From NCBI GenBank assembly GCA_963691705.1, contig OY829538.1, forward strand, positions 35,856,836 through 35,920,835: a stretch of 64,000 bases of DNA. The letters are read 5' to 3'. The DNA is from Viola odorata. Its lineage: Eukaryota; Streptophyta; Magnoliopsida; Malpighiales; Violaceae. The position numbers and the translations under genes are program-made. Of this stretch, positions 12,257-25,156 are shown in pieces. Numbering within the stretch: the stretch's first letter is position 1; every line of letters begins with the position of its first letter. A model generated the notes under the pieces. That model had not been told where the DNA came from. It was given only the letters and a program-made list of their open reading frames with translations, and searched no databases.

Positions 12257-13443
12257 GGTGGTAGCGGAGTGCTTGACGCCTTGGAGTTTTCTTTGTATTT
12301 TCATTATTTTCTCACCCAAAAAGTGTCAAACTTTCTGTCAAAATCTTGTATTTAAGTGTCTTCAAATGTTTATTCTTGAGTTGTTGTTATGTTGTTGAAA
12401 TTTTCATGCTTCTAGGTTACCTTTGCCGAAGAGTGTGAAAGTTTTCAACATTTTCTGAATTCTTATATGTTCATCGTGTGAACAGTGTCAATTGAGTTTT
12501 CCTCCACCATTTCCAGTGTTTATTGAGTCCAAAGTGTTCTCCTTTTTCCTCCATTTTAGGTGGTATAAGTTGGTGATTTTTGTGGTAACATTTGCTAGCT
12601 CAAAAGATCAAAAGGCAAGGTGTGTTCTTGGTATTCATCCTTGTTCATACGAGACGAGAGTGGTTTGTGTGAGGGAGAGTACTTTTGATCCAAAACACAT
12701 TCAAAAAGCTGAAGCCATTTGTGTTTCCCTCTAAATAAATATTTCCTTCAAATCGCCAGTCAACGTCCATCCTATGCATTTAATGCACAAGACAGGACAA
12801 CCGCCCCTCTCTCTTACCTCCTCGAAAACACCTCAACAAAACATCTAGTCTAACCAAAAGATGTCAGCTAAAATAGCATCTATCCTCTCTCATACCTTCT
12901 GCCATCTAAAAGAGACCCCAGTTGGTCCTATACAAAAAAAAGGGGGAAAGAAAAGAAAGATCCTACCCACATCACCAATTGTCTCCAACTTTTACTCGGG
13001 ACTTGTGTCGTCCTTCACCTCAAGTCACAACGTCTACCATCCCTTCCAAATTTATAATCGAGTCTTGAGTTCCACATATCTTACACCTTTTTCTAAAACA
13101 TTCTCTAAGTCCTTTCTTGATTCTTTCACCGAGTCCGATACCCCCTGCCCCCGTTTCATCTTTCGATACTTCCTCAACAAATCTTCCGATACTTCTCCCC
13201 CCCATTTCAACTTCCGACACTTTCCCCATCTCTTCCTAAACTCTTGAGTGTTTGTGAAGATAATTGTGCACATTGTTTTACTTGAAGCGCAAGGTTAGTG
13301 CAGAAAAAATAGCACGGCTTGCAAGCGAGAGTGATCGATTGTGAGGTTATCTTTTGCGAGAGTCCAAACACGAGAGTTCAAACACATGAGGGAGACATTA
13401 TTTTTACTAACATATGTTTAAGTGTGCAGGTACAAAATTCACC
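12257..13443 (+). other. G1 untranslated leader between 5' LTR and gag
   Basis: Non-coding sequence of T- and C-rich composition. The ORFs inside (12492-12734, 12861-13247) have no family features. The expected gag start lies at the end of this stretch. Confidence 0.6.
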
Positions 13444-14217
13444 ATGTCGGGCCAAAGTGTGGTTGGTACTAATAAGGGTAGAACCAAGGATGTCCTTAAC
13501 TAAATTCTCACATCCTTGGCCGAAATGAAGCTGATCTTAGCCAAATCTGAAGCGCGCCAGGCCTTATTAGAAGAAACCCTAAAGTCTCGTGAGCTATCGG
13601 GAAATAAGTCCTCCGATACCTCTATCAGGACAAGCCAAGCCATACACAATACCTATGCCTTCGTCATCTGAGAGGGAGTTTATGACTCCGAAAGTGAGCA
13701 TGATGGTTATGATGAAGAAAATGAAGTAGAAGAGGGAGGAACCGAGAGTAGTGAGAAATAAATAAACCCCGCAACGGCTATGATCTTAGTAGTGCGAAGG
13801 AGCATGAGCGCTCAATTGAAATATGAGGCCGGTTATGAAGAACAAAGAGATAACCTTTTCCATTCGAGATGTGATATTCAACATAAAGTAGCATCACTTA
13901 TTGTTGATAATGGGAGTGTTGTGGACGCGGCGAGTCATCTCCTAGTCCACAAACTCAAATTGCCTACTTTACCACATCCAAAGCCATATTCCATGCATTG
14001 GGTTAATGGTGAAAGAGAGGTGAGAGTTACGGAATAAGTCCTTATGTCCTTCAAGATGGAAGGCTACGAAGATAAGAGGCTTTGTGATGTAGTCCCAATG
14101 GATACGAGTCATCTCTTGTTATGCTGACCGTGGCAGTTTGATCTCCATGTGGTGCACGACGGCCGCACCAACAAAATTCATTTGACTCACCGTGCAAAGA
14201 AATTCAACATTCCACCT
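13444..14217 (+). pseudogene. G1 gag start plus protease remnant
   Basis: The probable gag ATG is at 13444 (context ACCATGTCGG). About 100 codons of acidic gag-like sequence with stops pass into a block near 13780. That block then reads as a retropepsin-like domain: SLIVDNGSVVDAASHLLV, then a block including MEGYEDKRLCDVVPMDTSHL, and a QFDLHVVHDGRTNK segment typical of plant gypsy protease. Most of gag, including any zinc knuckle, is missing, which implies an internal deletion near 13.75 kb. The reading stops at the solo LTR insertion and resumes at 17253. Confidence 0.8.
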
Positions 14218-17200
14218 TGTCGCGCCCCAAAAATAATAAAAAAATTCACGAGTATACGGCGAATCTGAGACCTTATGATCCTCGGCGTAAAAGGACACCT
14301 TGCAACATGCAATGAAGTCACCACCCTAATTTTTGTCTCTAGGTTTAGGGAACCTAATCGTCATGGCATAAAAATAAAAATAAAAAAACTAAAGGCACAA
14401 AAAAGAGGGTCTAAACCCAAGAACAAAGGTTCGGGGTAGTATTATGGACTCGGGAAGGTGTTAGGCACCCGAGTCACATCCGAAAATGGTTACCGGTTGA
14501 TAAGAGAGGTGTTTAAAAGATGTTTGATAAAAATGCGTTTTAAAAGGGGGTCCTCAGAGGAATCGTCACTTTAGTCTCTTCCATGATCGGGACCATTCAG
14601 GAATAATTAATCGTTGGACGGGGTTACCGTTTTAAAAATCTTTTCGGATGGGGTTACCGTTTTCAAGACCGATCGATTATTCCTGACCGTAGTGTGATGG
14701 GACTGAATTTTCTGTAAAACCGAATGAGCGCCCTCTTTTTCATCATCGGGCCATGCATGATTAAATTAATTACTAAGTGATTCTATCATGGATTGCTAGC
14801 AGAGTACAAATTTAAATGAGAGATATTTTAAAATGATAAACCGATGTGGGATCGAAGCCACCAAACACATGCAGTCAATATAAGCGGAACTTAAAACAAA
14901 TGAGTGTGGCATTTAAAGCGAGTCATTAAACAAGTTATTCATGTGGATTGATTTTAATTCTAGCAATTCTATATATCATGCATACGATTAATATTTACGA
15001 AAATATTTAAATAAATAAAAGGGGAAAGAAAGGCGTACTTTCGAGCGAAGCTTAAATTTTAAACCTACAAAATGAGAGTGTTAGTGATAGCTCAAAAAAT
15101 AAATAAGCAGTTTATGCATGCGAGGAATTAAATAAACAGTTGATATATACGAAAAAATAAATAATGGTTTTACGTATTCGAAAATTTAGATGGTGATTTG
15201 ACGCATACGAAAATTTAAATGATGATTTGATAAGTGCAGGAAAATTTAAAAGATGATTTGATGCATACGAAATTTAAATGATGATTTGACGAGTGCGAGA
15301 AATTTAAACGATGACAGTTGATAAGTGTGAGAAATTTAAATGATGATTTTATGCATACGAATTTAAATGATGATAGTTAATAAGTGCGAGAAATTTAAAT
15401 GATGATTTGATGCACACAAAAATTTAAATGATGATAATTGCGAAAAATTAAAGATTTGATGATTTGCAGAAAATTAAACAGTTGACGATTTGCGGAAGAC
15501 ATTGAATAAATAAAAAGAGGTAGAAAGCGTACTTGCGTTGCGTGAACTTGATCTACCTTACAAAACGAAAGCGTTAGCGATAGTTCGATCGAAAATAAAT
15601 AACGAACAGGTAAAATAAACGTTTAATTAAGTTCAAACAAATAAGTAATTAATTAAACATGGCAAGTAAGCAAAAAAATATTTTAACACATGTGAGTGTA
15701 TGAACATATTGATAAATAATTAACATGGCAAAAATTACAAAAATATTCATACGATTTAAACAATGACGTAATTTATACATTAAATAAGGCGCATGAGTAT
15801 TTAACTAAATGTAACACACAAGTACTTAATTAAATAAGGCATACAAGTATTTAATTAAATATAACATACGATTTAAAACATGGCATAAATATAAAAAAGA
15901 GCATACGATTTAAAACATGGCATAATTGTAAAAAAGAGAGCATACGAGCAATTAATTTAAATACGGCATACGAGGCATGTTATTACGAAAATAAAGTGAC
16001 TCGAACAAATGACGAAAAATTATTTGGGTCGGGCCCACATGCTGAAATTAAATCAAAATGGGCTAGGAATAAATCCTAGGCCCCTGATTTAAATTGAAAA
16101 AGGAACAAAAAAACAAAGAAAGAGCCCGTCACCTTCCTTCTTCCCACAAGAACAGCATGGCACTATTCTTCTTCTTCCTTGCACCGGCTCTACTGCTGGC
16201 GACAAGGGAGAAGCTCCGACCACCCAAAACACAGAGAAAAAAAATGTCACCATGCAATCGAGACGAAGCCTTGACCAAAACCCAACAAGAATTAAACCAT
16301 TTCATCCACAAACGAGGAGTAATTTGACACTTGAATATATATACGCATAAAAACCAAAAATTCGCAATTAATTAAACCAAGCAGTAGGCATTTAAATTGA
16401 AGCAAGATAAACGTTTATAACATGAGAAAGAAGTGTTTAACACAGGTTTTAGCCACTTATTGATTGATTAAGAGGGAAAATGAAAATTGCTAAAAAAAAC
16501 TCTAGAGAGAGAAAGCTTGAAAAATACTTACAGTGCTTGCTTCCTTCGCTTGGACTGATGTTGATGATGAAAGGGTGCGTCAACCCGTGAGTTTTAAGGG
16601 TAGAAGGGCAGGGTATTTATAGGTGGAGAAAGTGTGGGGAGTAAGCCATGGTGATGCGGCTCGTTTAATTTGTGTGGTTGGAAATGGACGGAAGCAACGG
16701 GAAGGAGTGACTAGGCATGGTGACGGTGCTTCCTTCTCGAAGCAATGACGAGGTTGATTCTCGAAGTTATGACGAGGCTTCGAATTGGAAGGGAAGGCTT
16801 GCTGGGAAAGAAAAGAGAAGGGATGTAGGCTTTAAATCCGTGACTGTTGGATGGTTGACTAAGGGATTAGTCAACCAATCCAACGGTTGATTAAAAAGAA
16901 AGAAGAAAAATGCTTTAGTAATTAATATGGGCTCGAACTATCAGGGTGACGAAACTGGCGAGAAACTCGAACAAAAGCAACTACGTTATAGAGAAAAATA
17001 TGACGATCAAGATGATGCAAACAAAATTTTGAGCTCGACTCTCTAAACGCATTTATTTTGACAAAGTGTCGAAAAATCGTAAGACTAAAAAAGTAAAAGA
17101 ACCAAAATGATGGGCCGAGAGATCATTAACGGTTAGTGAAAAAAAATAAAAATAAAGCGACTATAATTGATTAAGCGTGTTAAAAAATGCGGGTATGCTA

Positions 17201-17247
17201 TTTTGTAGGTGATTGAACGTGCTAACGTCAAAATTCGGGTACCAACA
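14218..17247 (-). mobile_element. Solo LTR, 3030 bp, minus orientation
   Basis: Read on the minus strand it begins TGTTGGTACCCG and ends GGGGCGCGACA. It is flanked by the 5-bp duplication CACCT (14213-14217 and 17248-17252). A clear minus-strand TATA box (CTATAAATACC, about 16612-16625) supports the orientation. No internal retrotransposon sequence is present. It interrupts G1 between protease and RT. The interior holds degenerate AT-rich repeats with the phrase GATGATTTGA at about 15180-15480. Long LTRs with these ends are common in plant gypsy elements; the exact family is not assigned. Confidence 0.82.
15180..15480. repeat. Degenerate tandem repeats inside the solo LTR
   Basis: At least six irregular copies built on AAATTTAAATGATGATTTGA with intervening GCATACGA or AAGTGCGAGA, spaced roughly 25-45 bases. 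Confidence 0.65.
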
Positions 17248-17252
17248 CACCT

Positions 17253-19042
17253 CTTTCACCCGCACAAGTCCGTAAGGACCAGAGACACTTGAAGAAAGCA
17301 AGTGCAGAATTTCAATTGATGAGAGAAATGAGAGAGAAGAGTGGAGTGAAAAATGTGAGTAGTGAGATGAATACACACCATGACAAAATCAAGCATGGTA
17401 GAGAGGGTGAGCCTAAACACTTGAGTGTAATAGCGAGGGGTAAGGATGTGAGGCATGCTCTTTTTGCTAATAAAGTGTCTGGTACTTCGGTACAAGGCAC
17501 ATTGTTTAAATATTACCGCTAACCTTCCTTCTTCTCTACCCAGCTTGTTAATCTCCCTTTTGCAGGAATACAAGGATGTGTTCCCCGACGAAATGCTTAT
17601 CGGCCTCCCACTCATCCGGGGAATAGAACACAAGATTGACTTGATACCAGGATCAACCCTGCCGAATAGGCCAGCCTATCTGTGCAACCCAGAAGAGACC
17701 AAAGAGCTTCAACGGCAGGTGGATGAATTGATGAGTAAAGGATTCATCCCATAAAGTATGTCCCCTTGTATGGTACCAATATTGCTTGTACCGAAGAAGG
17801 ATGGTTCTTGATGGATGTATGTTGACTACCGAGCCATCAACAAGATTACAGGGAGATATCGGCACCCGATACCCAGACTTGACGACATGCTTGATGATTT
17901 AAGTGGAAGCCAGATTTATGCCAAGATTGATCTCATGAGTGGCTACCATCAAATCAGGATGCATGAAGGTGACAAGTGGAAGACTACCTTCAAAATAAAA
18001 TACGGTTTGTACGAGTGGATGGTAATGCCATTTAGACTATCTAATACCCCTAGCACTTTTATAAGGTTAATGAATTTTGTGTTGAGGGACTTTATCAAAA
18101 AAAAAATATTGTTGTGTATTTTGTAGTGAGCACCGAAGGAGTGCAAGTTGATGATGAGAAGGTGAAAGCAATTAGGGAGTGGACTAACCCTAAAAATGCT
18201 AGCGAGATGCGGTCCTTCCACGAATTAGCAAGCTTCTACCACCGGTTTTTCCCAAACTTCTCAACCATTGTCGCGCTATTGAATGAACTCACCAAAAAAA
18301 ACGTGGCATTTTAATGGGGAGAAAGACAAGAAGTGGCTTTCAAGGAATTGAAGGAAAGACTCATGAGCTCACTGGTGCTGGCCCTTCCCAACTTCATCAA
18401 AGTATTTGAGTTGGAATGTGACACAAGTGGCATTGGCATTGGTGCTATTTTGACATTGGTATTGGTGCTATTTTGACACAGAAGGCCGACCGATTGCCTA
18501 CTTTAGCGAGAAGTTAAGTGGTGCGCAACTCAACTACTCCACATATGGCCGAGAGTTGTATGCCTTGGTGAGATCACTCATGGTATGGGAGCACTACCTT
18601 CTACCCGCCCAATTCATTATCCACACGGACCACTTGTCTTTGAAATTCCTTCAAGGACAAGCCAAGTTGAATAAGAGGCATGCGAAGTGGATGGAGTTCA
18701 TAGAGGCGTTTCCATACACGATAAAGTACAAGCAAGGCAAGGAGAACGTCATTGTCGGTGCGCTTTAATGAAGGTACTCTCTCTTGAATTCCTTAAATGC
18801 ATAAATTTTTTATTTTCCACATCTCATTGAACTCTATGAAAAAGATGAGGACTTTTGTGATATATATGTTACATGCGCCCGTGACCCTCACCTTCATTTC
18901 TTCTGACATGATAACATTTTGTTTAAGCATGATAGACTTTGCATTCCTCGTTCTAGCATCCGGGAATTGCTTATTTTGGAAGCTCACTGTGGAACTCTAA
19001 GTGGACATTTTAGAATTGCTAAAACATTGCATACGCTTAAGT
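17253..19042 (+). pseudogene. G1 RT, RNase H and integrase start (broken)
   Basis: From about 17560 the RT reads YKDVFPDEMLIGLPLIRGIE, then a VPKKDGS block with stop codons (TAA 17752-17754, TGA in the KKDGS-W position), and [20 protein letters not shown] with the first catalytic Asp region. At 18119-18123 VVYF is joined directly to VVSTEGVQ, so the YxDD motif and the following ~45 residues are deleted. RNase H shows [20 protein letters not shown] and [15 protein letters not shown] short duplication at about 18434-18482 shifts the frame. The integrase zinc-finger start (EAHCGTLSGHF, TLHTLKSH) breaks at the G2 insertion and resumes at 33357. Confidence 0.85.
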
Positions 19043-19047
19043 CACAT

Positions 19048-19071
19048 TATAGACATCAAAATTTTGGCCCG
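19048..19071 (+). repeat. Remnant of G2 5' LTR
   Basis: About 24 bases matching the first bases of the LTR at 32723, immediately after the CACAT duplication. The normal TG start is mutated to TA. Confidence 0.8.
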
Positions 19072-21784
19072 ATGTAGTGGGGACTGCTCTATAATTTGCA
19101 GGGAACATGCCACGCACATTCGAAGAGCTCACAACTAGAGCTCATGATCTGGAAATTCAAATCCAAAGGCACGGGAGTTACTTACCAAATGACTCTCATG
19201 AAAAGAAAGAAGTCAAGAAAGAAGTAAGGGAAGACCCGAAGACTAGCAAAGGGAAGGAAAGCATGATAGTTACCATGACACATGTGAAAATATCTTTCAA
19301 GGAGACCCAAAGAAAAGAAGAGGCAAAGCAGGTCAAGACCGAGTACATGCCTTTTAAAGCTCAAAGAAGGACCCTGAAGGAATGTGAAGAAAGGGGATAT
19401 CCCTTTTTAGACTCGGAAGTCTCTGACATTCTGGACCAACTTCTTAAACAAAAATTGATCAAGCTTTCATCATCAAAGTGCCCAGAAGATGTAAACCAAA
19501 TTGACAACCCCAGGTATTGCAAATATCATCAGATCATCAATCATCCAGTAGATAAATGCTTTGTCCTTAAGGACCTCATTGTTCGTTTGGACAAGGAAGG
19601 CAAAATAAAACTCGATAATGGAGATGTTGTAGATGCCAATTACATCACAACCATCACAAAGAATGATGCTAAACCAACTATGATTGCATTCGGGTCATTT
19701 GATCCTATTCCATTATCGCAAGCTTTGGGTCAGAAGCCAGTCGCCTCTCAACCAATGGTATTGACAGCTGAATTACCGAAAGGGGCAATCCCTGTAAAGT
19801 TCAGCACTAACGGAGAAGTCAAGGTTACCTATGCTTACCCTAGGATGTCAAAGATAGGAAATCCTTATGGGCCAAGCTTGTACGAGTTGATGGTTGATGA
19901 CATAGATGTTTGGAAAATAAGCTCCGAGTCCGAGGATGAAATTAATGATGGGTGGTCAACCTTTACAAGTAAGAAGAATAAGAAGGTTCTTCCAAAGATA
20001 AAGTCATCCTCAAAATACCCTTATGGTATCTCTAGATAAGACCGTGACGTCCAGCAAGAAGGGTGGGGTTTTCCAGGTGAACAACCAAAGATCTCTGAAG
20101 AAAGTTGGACTGCTGTCATACCTCGCAAGGGAAAGGTTAGTAAGGCTCCGATCCATATGCTAGGAAAGCCAGAAAGAACCCATGATGAGGCTGACATGAA
20201 TCCAATGTCTAGAAAAGGAAGAAACCACGCCCTCAAATGCTCAACACTTAGGTCTGAAGTTTCTTCATCTCATCCAAAAAGGATGGTAACTCTTGAGGAG
20301 TATTTCCCAGAAGAACAATCTTATGAAGATTGTGTAACAGTCCACATGGTCAGTGTGGAGAAAACTGAAGAGTCTGACCAAGAGGATGTTAATGTTATAA
20401 AAAGGTTAAAAGAGGTTCCATCAAACGTCTCTTTAGCCGAAACCCTTAATTTCCCCTTAGAAGTCAGGATGTCACTTGTAGAAGCACTTGTAGATCCAAC
20501 CAAATACAAGGAAAGATTGTTGAAAGTTGTTGATCAACCATCTTACGCCAAGTGTTTTAATGCAATCACCTTTACAAATGATGATTTGCTACTGGGATCT
20601 CGTTTGCACAACAGGCCTCTTTATGTTGCAGGTTATATTCGAGAAGAAAAGGTCAGAAGGATACTTGTGGATCAAGGGTCAGCAATCAGCATCATGCCCA
20701 TCCATATGATGAAGAAACTAGGAATCGCCATGTCCGAGCTTTCTAAAAGTAAATTGGTTATGCAAGGTTTCAATCAAAAAGGTCAAGCTGTCATTGGCGC
20801 GATCCGAGTGAAACTAAAGATCAAAGAATTGGTGTGCACTGTCATTTTTCATGTAATCAATGCTAGAACATCCTCCTAGTTGCTCCTTTGAAGGATTTGG
20901 TAACACGAGAATGGAGTTATCCCTTCAAGCTGGCACCAATGCCTCAAGTACATTTGAAACAGAGAGGTAAAATGCGTTAACGGAGAAACCAATCCATTCA
21001 ATAAGGAAGAATCACATTTTGCGGATGCAAAATTCTTCTCAGGAGAAAAGATTCCTTCAGAAGCCTTTCCCATCTTCGCACCAGAATGTAAGAAGAATGA
21101 AGAAAGCTCCTCTTCCGCCATAAGGGCAGCACCTGTGTTCATAAAGGCATTAGTTTCCAAAACTGACATCACTGAGGAAGTAGAGGTCTTAAAGAAGAGT
21201 ATGATTCTTCCTATTCCTATGATTTTAACATTAGTCCCAAAACCATCCAAGCTGGAAGCTCCTCAGGAGATAAGATCTAAGGATATAAGTGAAGGATCAA
21301 AAGGACGCCCTATTCCATCTAAAGAAAGGCAAAGGTTCGGGCTCAATTTTCTACAAGATCCTCCAGCTAAGATCAAAGTCAAAAAGACCTCTGCAAACCC
21401 AATTATGATACAAATATACGAAGTTGACAAATAGACCCCTAAGAAGGAGAAGCTTCCCATATTTAGCCGTATCCAAGGAGAAGCGGTTAGGGTCTCTATT
21501 TTTGACAGGTTAGGAGGCAAAGCTTCCTTGGAGCCTGAACTTCCGACACCACCACAGAAGAAGTCCGTCTTCACACAGCTAGGACCTAATATCCTAAACC
21601 AAAAAGGAAAGTCCAAGAAGCAGAAGCAGAAGAGAAAAAGCATTGCACGACAATTCTTCTACAATGCTGAAGACATGGAGGTTGAGGATGTTATATGTGC
21701 TTCTGTTGAGGAAGTGTCAGATGAAGATGAACTAGAGTCAGCCCTATCAACATTTGAGGAAGGGGGTAAGAGACAGTTGATAAA
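19072..21784 (+). pseudogene. G2 gag and protease, broken
   Basis: Open reading starts at 19107 with a Tat/Ogre-type gag block (PRTFEELTTRAHDLEIQI). A zinc-knuckle-like CKYH...HPVDKC motif is near 19520-19560. An in-frame TAA at 20037-20039 is followed by the same frame to 20879. The protease is at about 20640-20740 (RRILVDQGSAISIMPIHMM); the D-Q-G-S variant replaces the usual D-S/T-G. Stops follow at 20877-20879, then about 20892 and 20904. A hydrophilic linker resumes in the same frame (about 20985-21788), with one more stop at 21432-21434. A frame change near 21775 leads into RT. Confidence 0.82.
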
Positions 21785-23086
21785 TTGAAAGAAGTAAATT
21801 TAGGCACTATCGACGAGCCAAGACCAATTTTCCTAAGTGCTCTATTGAGTTCAGAAGAAGCAGAAAAGTATATGTTTGCATGGTCTTATAAAGAGATACC
21901 TAGACTGGATCCCAAAGTTGCAGTGCATCACCTCGCAGTGAGGCATGGTGTAAGACCTAATAAACAACCTCAAAGGAAGTTCCGCCCGTACCTAATTCCA
22001 TCAATTGAAGCTGAAGTGAATAAACTCATTGAGGTTGGGTTTATTCAAGAAGTCAAATACCCTTCTTGGATAGCCAACATTGTGCTAGTAAAGAAGAAGA
22101 ATGGCAATATCTGAGTTTGTGTAGACTTTCGTGACCTGAATAAGGCTTGTTCTAAAGATGACTTCCCTCTCCCAATCACTGAGTTGATGGTCGATGCAAC
22201 CACAGGTCATGAAGTCTTATCTTTCATGGATGGCTCATCTAGATACAATCAAATCCGCATGAATTCGAAAGATGAAGAGCTTACAATATTTAGGACACCT
22301 AAAGGCATATACTGTTATAAGGTAATGCCCTTTGGCTTGAAGAATGCTGGAGCCACCTACCAACGAGCAATGCAAAAGATTTTTGATGACATGATGCACA
22401 AAAAGGTAGAATGCTTTGTTGACGATGTAGTAGTCAAGACTAAAACAAAGCAGGATCACCTAGGCAACTTGAGGGTCATGTTTGAAAGGTTTCATCGATA
22501 TCATCTCAAGATGAATCCATTAAAGTGTACCTTCAGAGTTACCTCTAGGAAATTCCTCGGTTTCATTGTTAGACATCATGGTATCGAAGTTGACCAAACA
22601 AAGATCGATGTCATACTCAATATGCCCGAACCCATAAATATTCATGAGTTAAAAAGCTTGCAAGGAAAGTTGGCGTACATAAGGAGATTTATCTCTAATT
22701 TGGATGGACGTTGCCATCCATTTAGTAGATTGATGAAAAAGGACGTACCATTTGAATGGGATGAAGCATGTCACAATGCCTTCGAAAAAATCAAAAGGTA
22801 TTTGCTTCACCCGCTTGTCCTCGCAGTACCTATTCCTGGAAAATCGTTGATTCTTTACATATCCGCTCAAGAGCAATCTCTGGGGCAATGCTCGCTCAAC
22901 TAAATGAGAGCGATAAAGAAAATGAACTTTATTACTTGAGTAGGACATTCATGGGAGCTAAACAAAGATACTCTCCAATTTAGAAGATTTGCTTAGCTTT
23001 GATATTTGCTGCTAGAAAGTTGAGGCATTACATGCTCTCGCATAACATTCACTTGAGATCAAAAGCAGATCCTCTCAAGTACCTGA
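21785..23086 (+). pseudogene. G2 reverse transcriptase and first RNase H
   Basis: RT motifs in order are VCVDFRDLNKAC, DATTGHEVLSFMDGSSRYNQ, KVMPFGLKNAGATYQRAM and the catalytic FVDDVVVK (about 22420-22438). A TGA at 22112-22114 interrupts the NGNI-VCVDF block where Arg is usual. The frame changes near 22885 within the RNase H start (SLILYISAQEQS). A TAG at 22981-22983 precedes KICLALIFAARKLRHYML. The reading ends at DPLKYLI, where about 23087 jumps straight to the integrase. The second RNase H and the integrase zinc finger are therefore deleted. Confidence 0.85.
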
Positions 23087-23311
23087 TTGTATGGAATACG
23101 CAAAGAAATGTGAAGCCTGTCATGTGCATGAAAACTACATTCATCAACCTCCAGAGCCTTTGCACTCCACTATGGCTTCGTGGCCCTTTAAAGCTTGGGG
23201 ATTGGATGTGGTAGGACCTATCACTCCAAAATCATCTGTTAGTCACTCTTACATTCTTGCTGCAATTGACTACTTCTCTAAATGGGTAGAGGTTGTCCCT
23301 CTAAAAGAGGT

Positions 23312-24609
23312 TGATTGGAGCGTTTAATGTCTGTTTATCATCGTCTTTTATGTCTATTTTAGGACGATGATACTGCTAATTCTTGCGCTTTTCACTCCTT
23401 TTTAACAGATCATGTCACTGATAAGCAAAACTTTTGAGAGGAGCTGAAACCGTTGGATTCAGAGCAATTTTGTGGCTGCTGTAGATACCAGAAGATTTTG
23501 TCTTGCAGACTCCTGTTGAAACGAGAGTTCTGCTGCTGCTGAATGTCTGCTACGCTTCTGTTAGGATATTTGGAATAGATATTTTTAAACATTATCCTAC
23601 TTTTGAATTTTGTAAATTAATTAATTAAGTAATTAGTAGTTATTTAAAGAGGTTGCACCTCTGTAGAAAGATACTTCATCTTCTACGTAGCAAATTTCTT
23701 CTTGGCAGAACAGAATTCCATTGCAATAGCTTGAACGCTAATTACTATTTCCTTTCTTTAATTAATTCAAGTACTTTTTATGCTTACATCTTATTGATTT
23801 ATTTAATTCATATGATGATAGGCTAAATTCCATTAATTCCTTGTGAGGATTTACAGCCATGCTTGATTAATTGTGAGATCTAAACGAATTTATTAAATCC
23901 CTTCTTGCATCTTTAATTGTTTTAATTAATTGTCAAATTATACATACTTCTTTTGAAGCTTGATCAACGACACTAGAATTTGTATGATTGCTGTCTTCGC
24001 TCGATACTTTGGAGTCTACATTGTAGGAAGTGATACGAAGGCGACCAACTAATCGACGAATTAGCTTGGAAAACAATTAGAGTCTAGTTTACAGGAGTAG
24101 ACACTTTTCTCTCCTGAACCTGGGAAGGTCTCTTACGGTAGAATTATTTGGTTATCTTATTAGACCTAATAGAATAACTTCTTTAGGCCATAGGATATAT
24201 CAAGGAACTTAATAGGTGAGAACCTTTAAGAATCTCGAATAGGTAGAGAGCAGGAGATCTAGGTGAGAACCTAATCTCTATAGCCGCCTGCAAGTTTGGT
24301 ATTGAAAATATTTGAATCAATGATCAATTAATTAAATGCATGAGCTCATCGGAATCCTCACTGGGAATTTGTCACATCTGATTTCACACACCATATCTGT
24401 TTATTACTTTCTGTTACTTATATTTTGCAATTATTCACAACAACTCAACATTGGTATTTACCACCTGTTACTTATCTTGTCATTTACGAGGAATTTTAAT
24501 TGTCCATCGAATCCCTGAGGAACGAACCTTTTACCACTTGCTACTGTTCTTATTTGCATGAGCATAGGTGAATTGTATTATTTTATTTTGACGGTTTCGA
24601 CGACCATCA
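23312..24609 (+). mobile_element. Athila-like solo LTR, 1298 bp, in G2 integrase
   Basis: Begins TGATTGGAGCGTTTAATG and ends TTTCGACGACCATCA. The perfect duplication GAGGT lies at 23307-23311 and 24610-24614. Removing it rejoins the integrase reading LKEV to KKEKVVEL. There is no internal domain, hence a solo LTR. Athila-like assignment is inferred from the ends and the TTATTTTGACGG-type stretch before the terminus. Confidence 0.85.
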
Positions 24610-25156
24610 GAGGTCAAGAAGGAAAAGGTGGTGGAGTTAATTCGCACTCACATCATTTATCAGTACGGAGTACCTCGGTATATCATCACTAATAATGGAA
24701 AACCCTTTTACAATGCTCATGTGGATAGATTATGCGAACAATTTGGATTCATCCAAAGAAACTCTTCCATGTATAATACGATAGCAAATGGTTTAGCCGA
24801 AGCTTTTAATAAGACTATCTATAATTTATTGAAGAAGGTCATCTCCAAGACCAAGAGAGATTGACATGAAAGAGTTGGAGAGGCTTTGTGGGCTTACCGC
24901 ACAACTTTTCGAACCCCAACTTAAGAAACTCCATACGCTCTCGTGTATGGAGTGGAAGCAGTCCTTCCTCTTGAATGTCAAACTCCATCACTAAGGATAG
25001 CCATTCAAGAAGAATTGACCAATGAAGAGCAGACTAAGTTTAGATTGCAGGAACTGGAAGCTCTAGATGAAAAAAGGCTCGAAGCTCAAAACCGCTTGGA
25101 ATGCTATCAAGCTTGCATGGCTCGAGCTTTCAGAAAAAAGGTTCAGCCTAGATGTT

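Noticed and set aside
12861..13247. 128-codon plus ORF before G1 gag
   Set aside because: Located in the leader of G1, Ser/Phe-rich translation of pyrimidine-rich DNA, no match to gag.
17256..17633. 125-codon minus ORF
   Set aside because: Shadow of the G1 pol reading on the plus strand.
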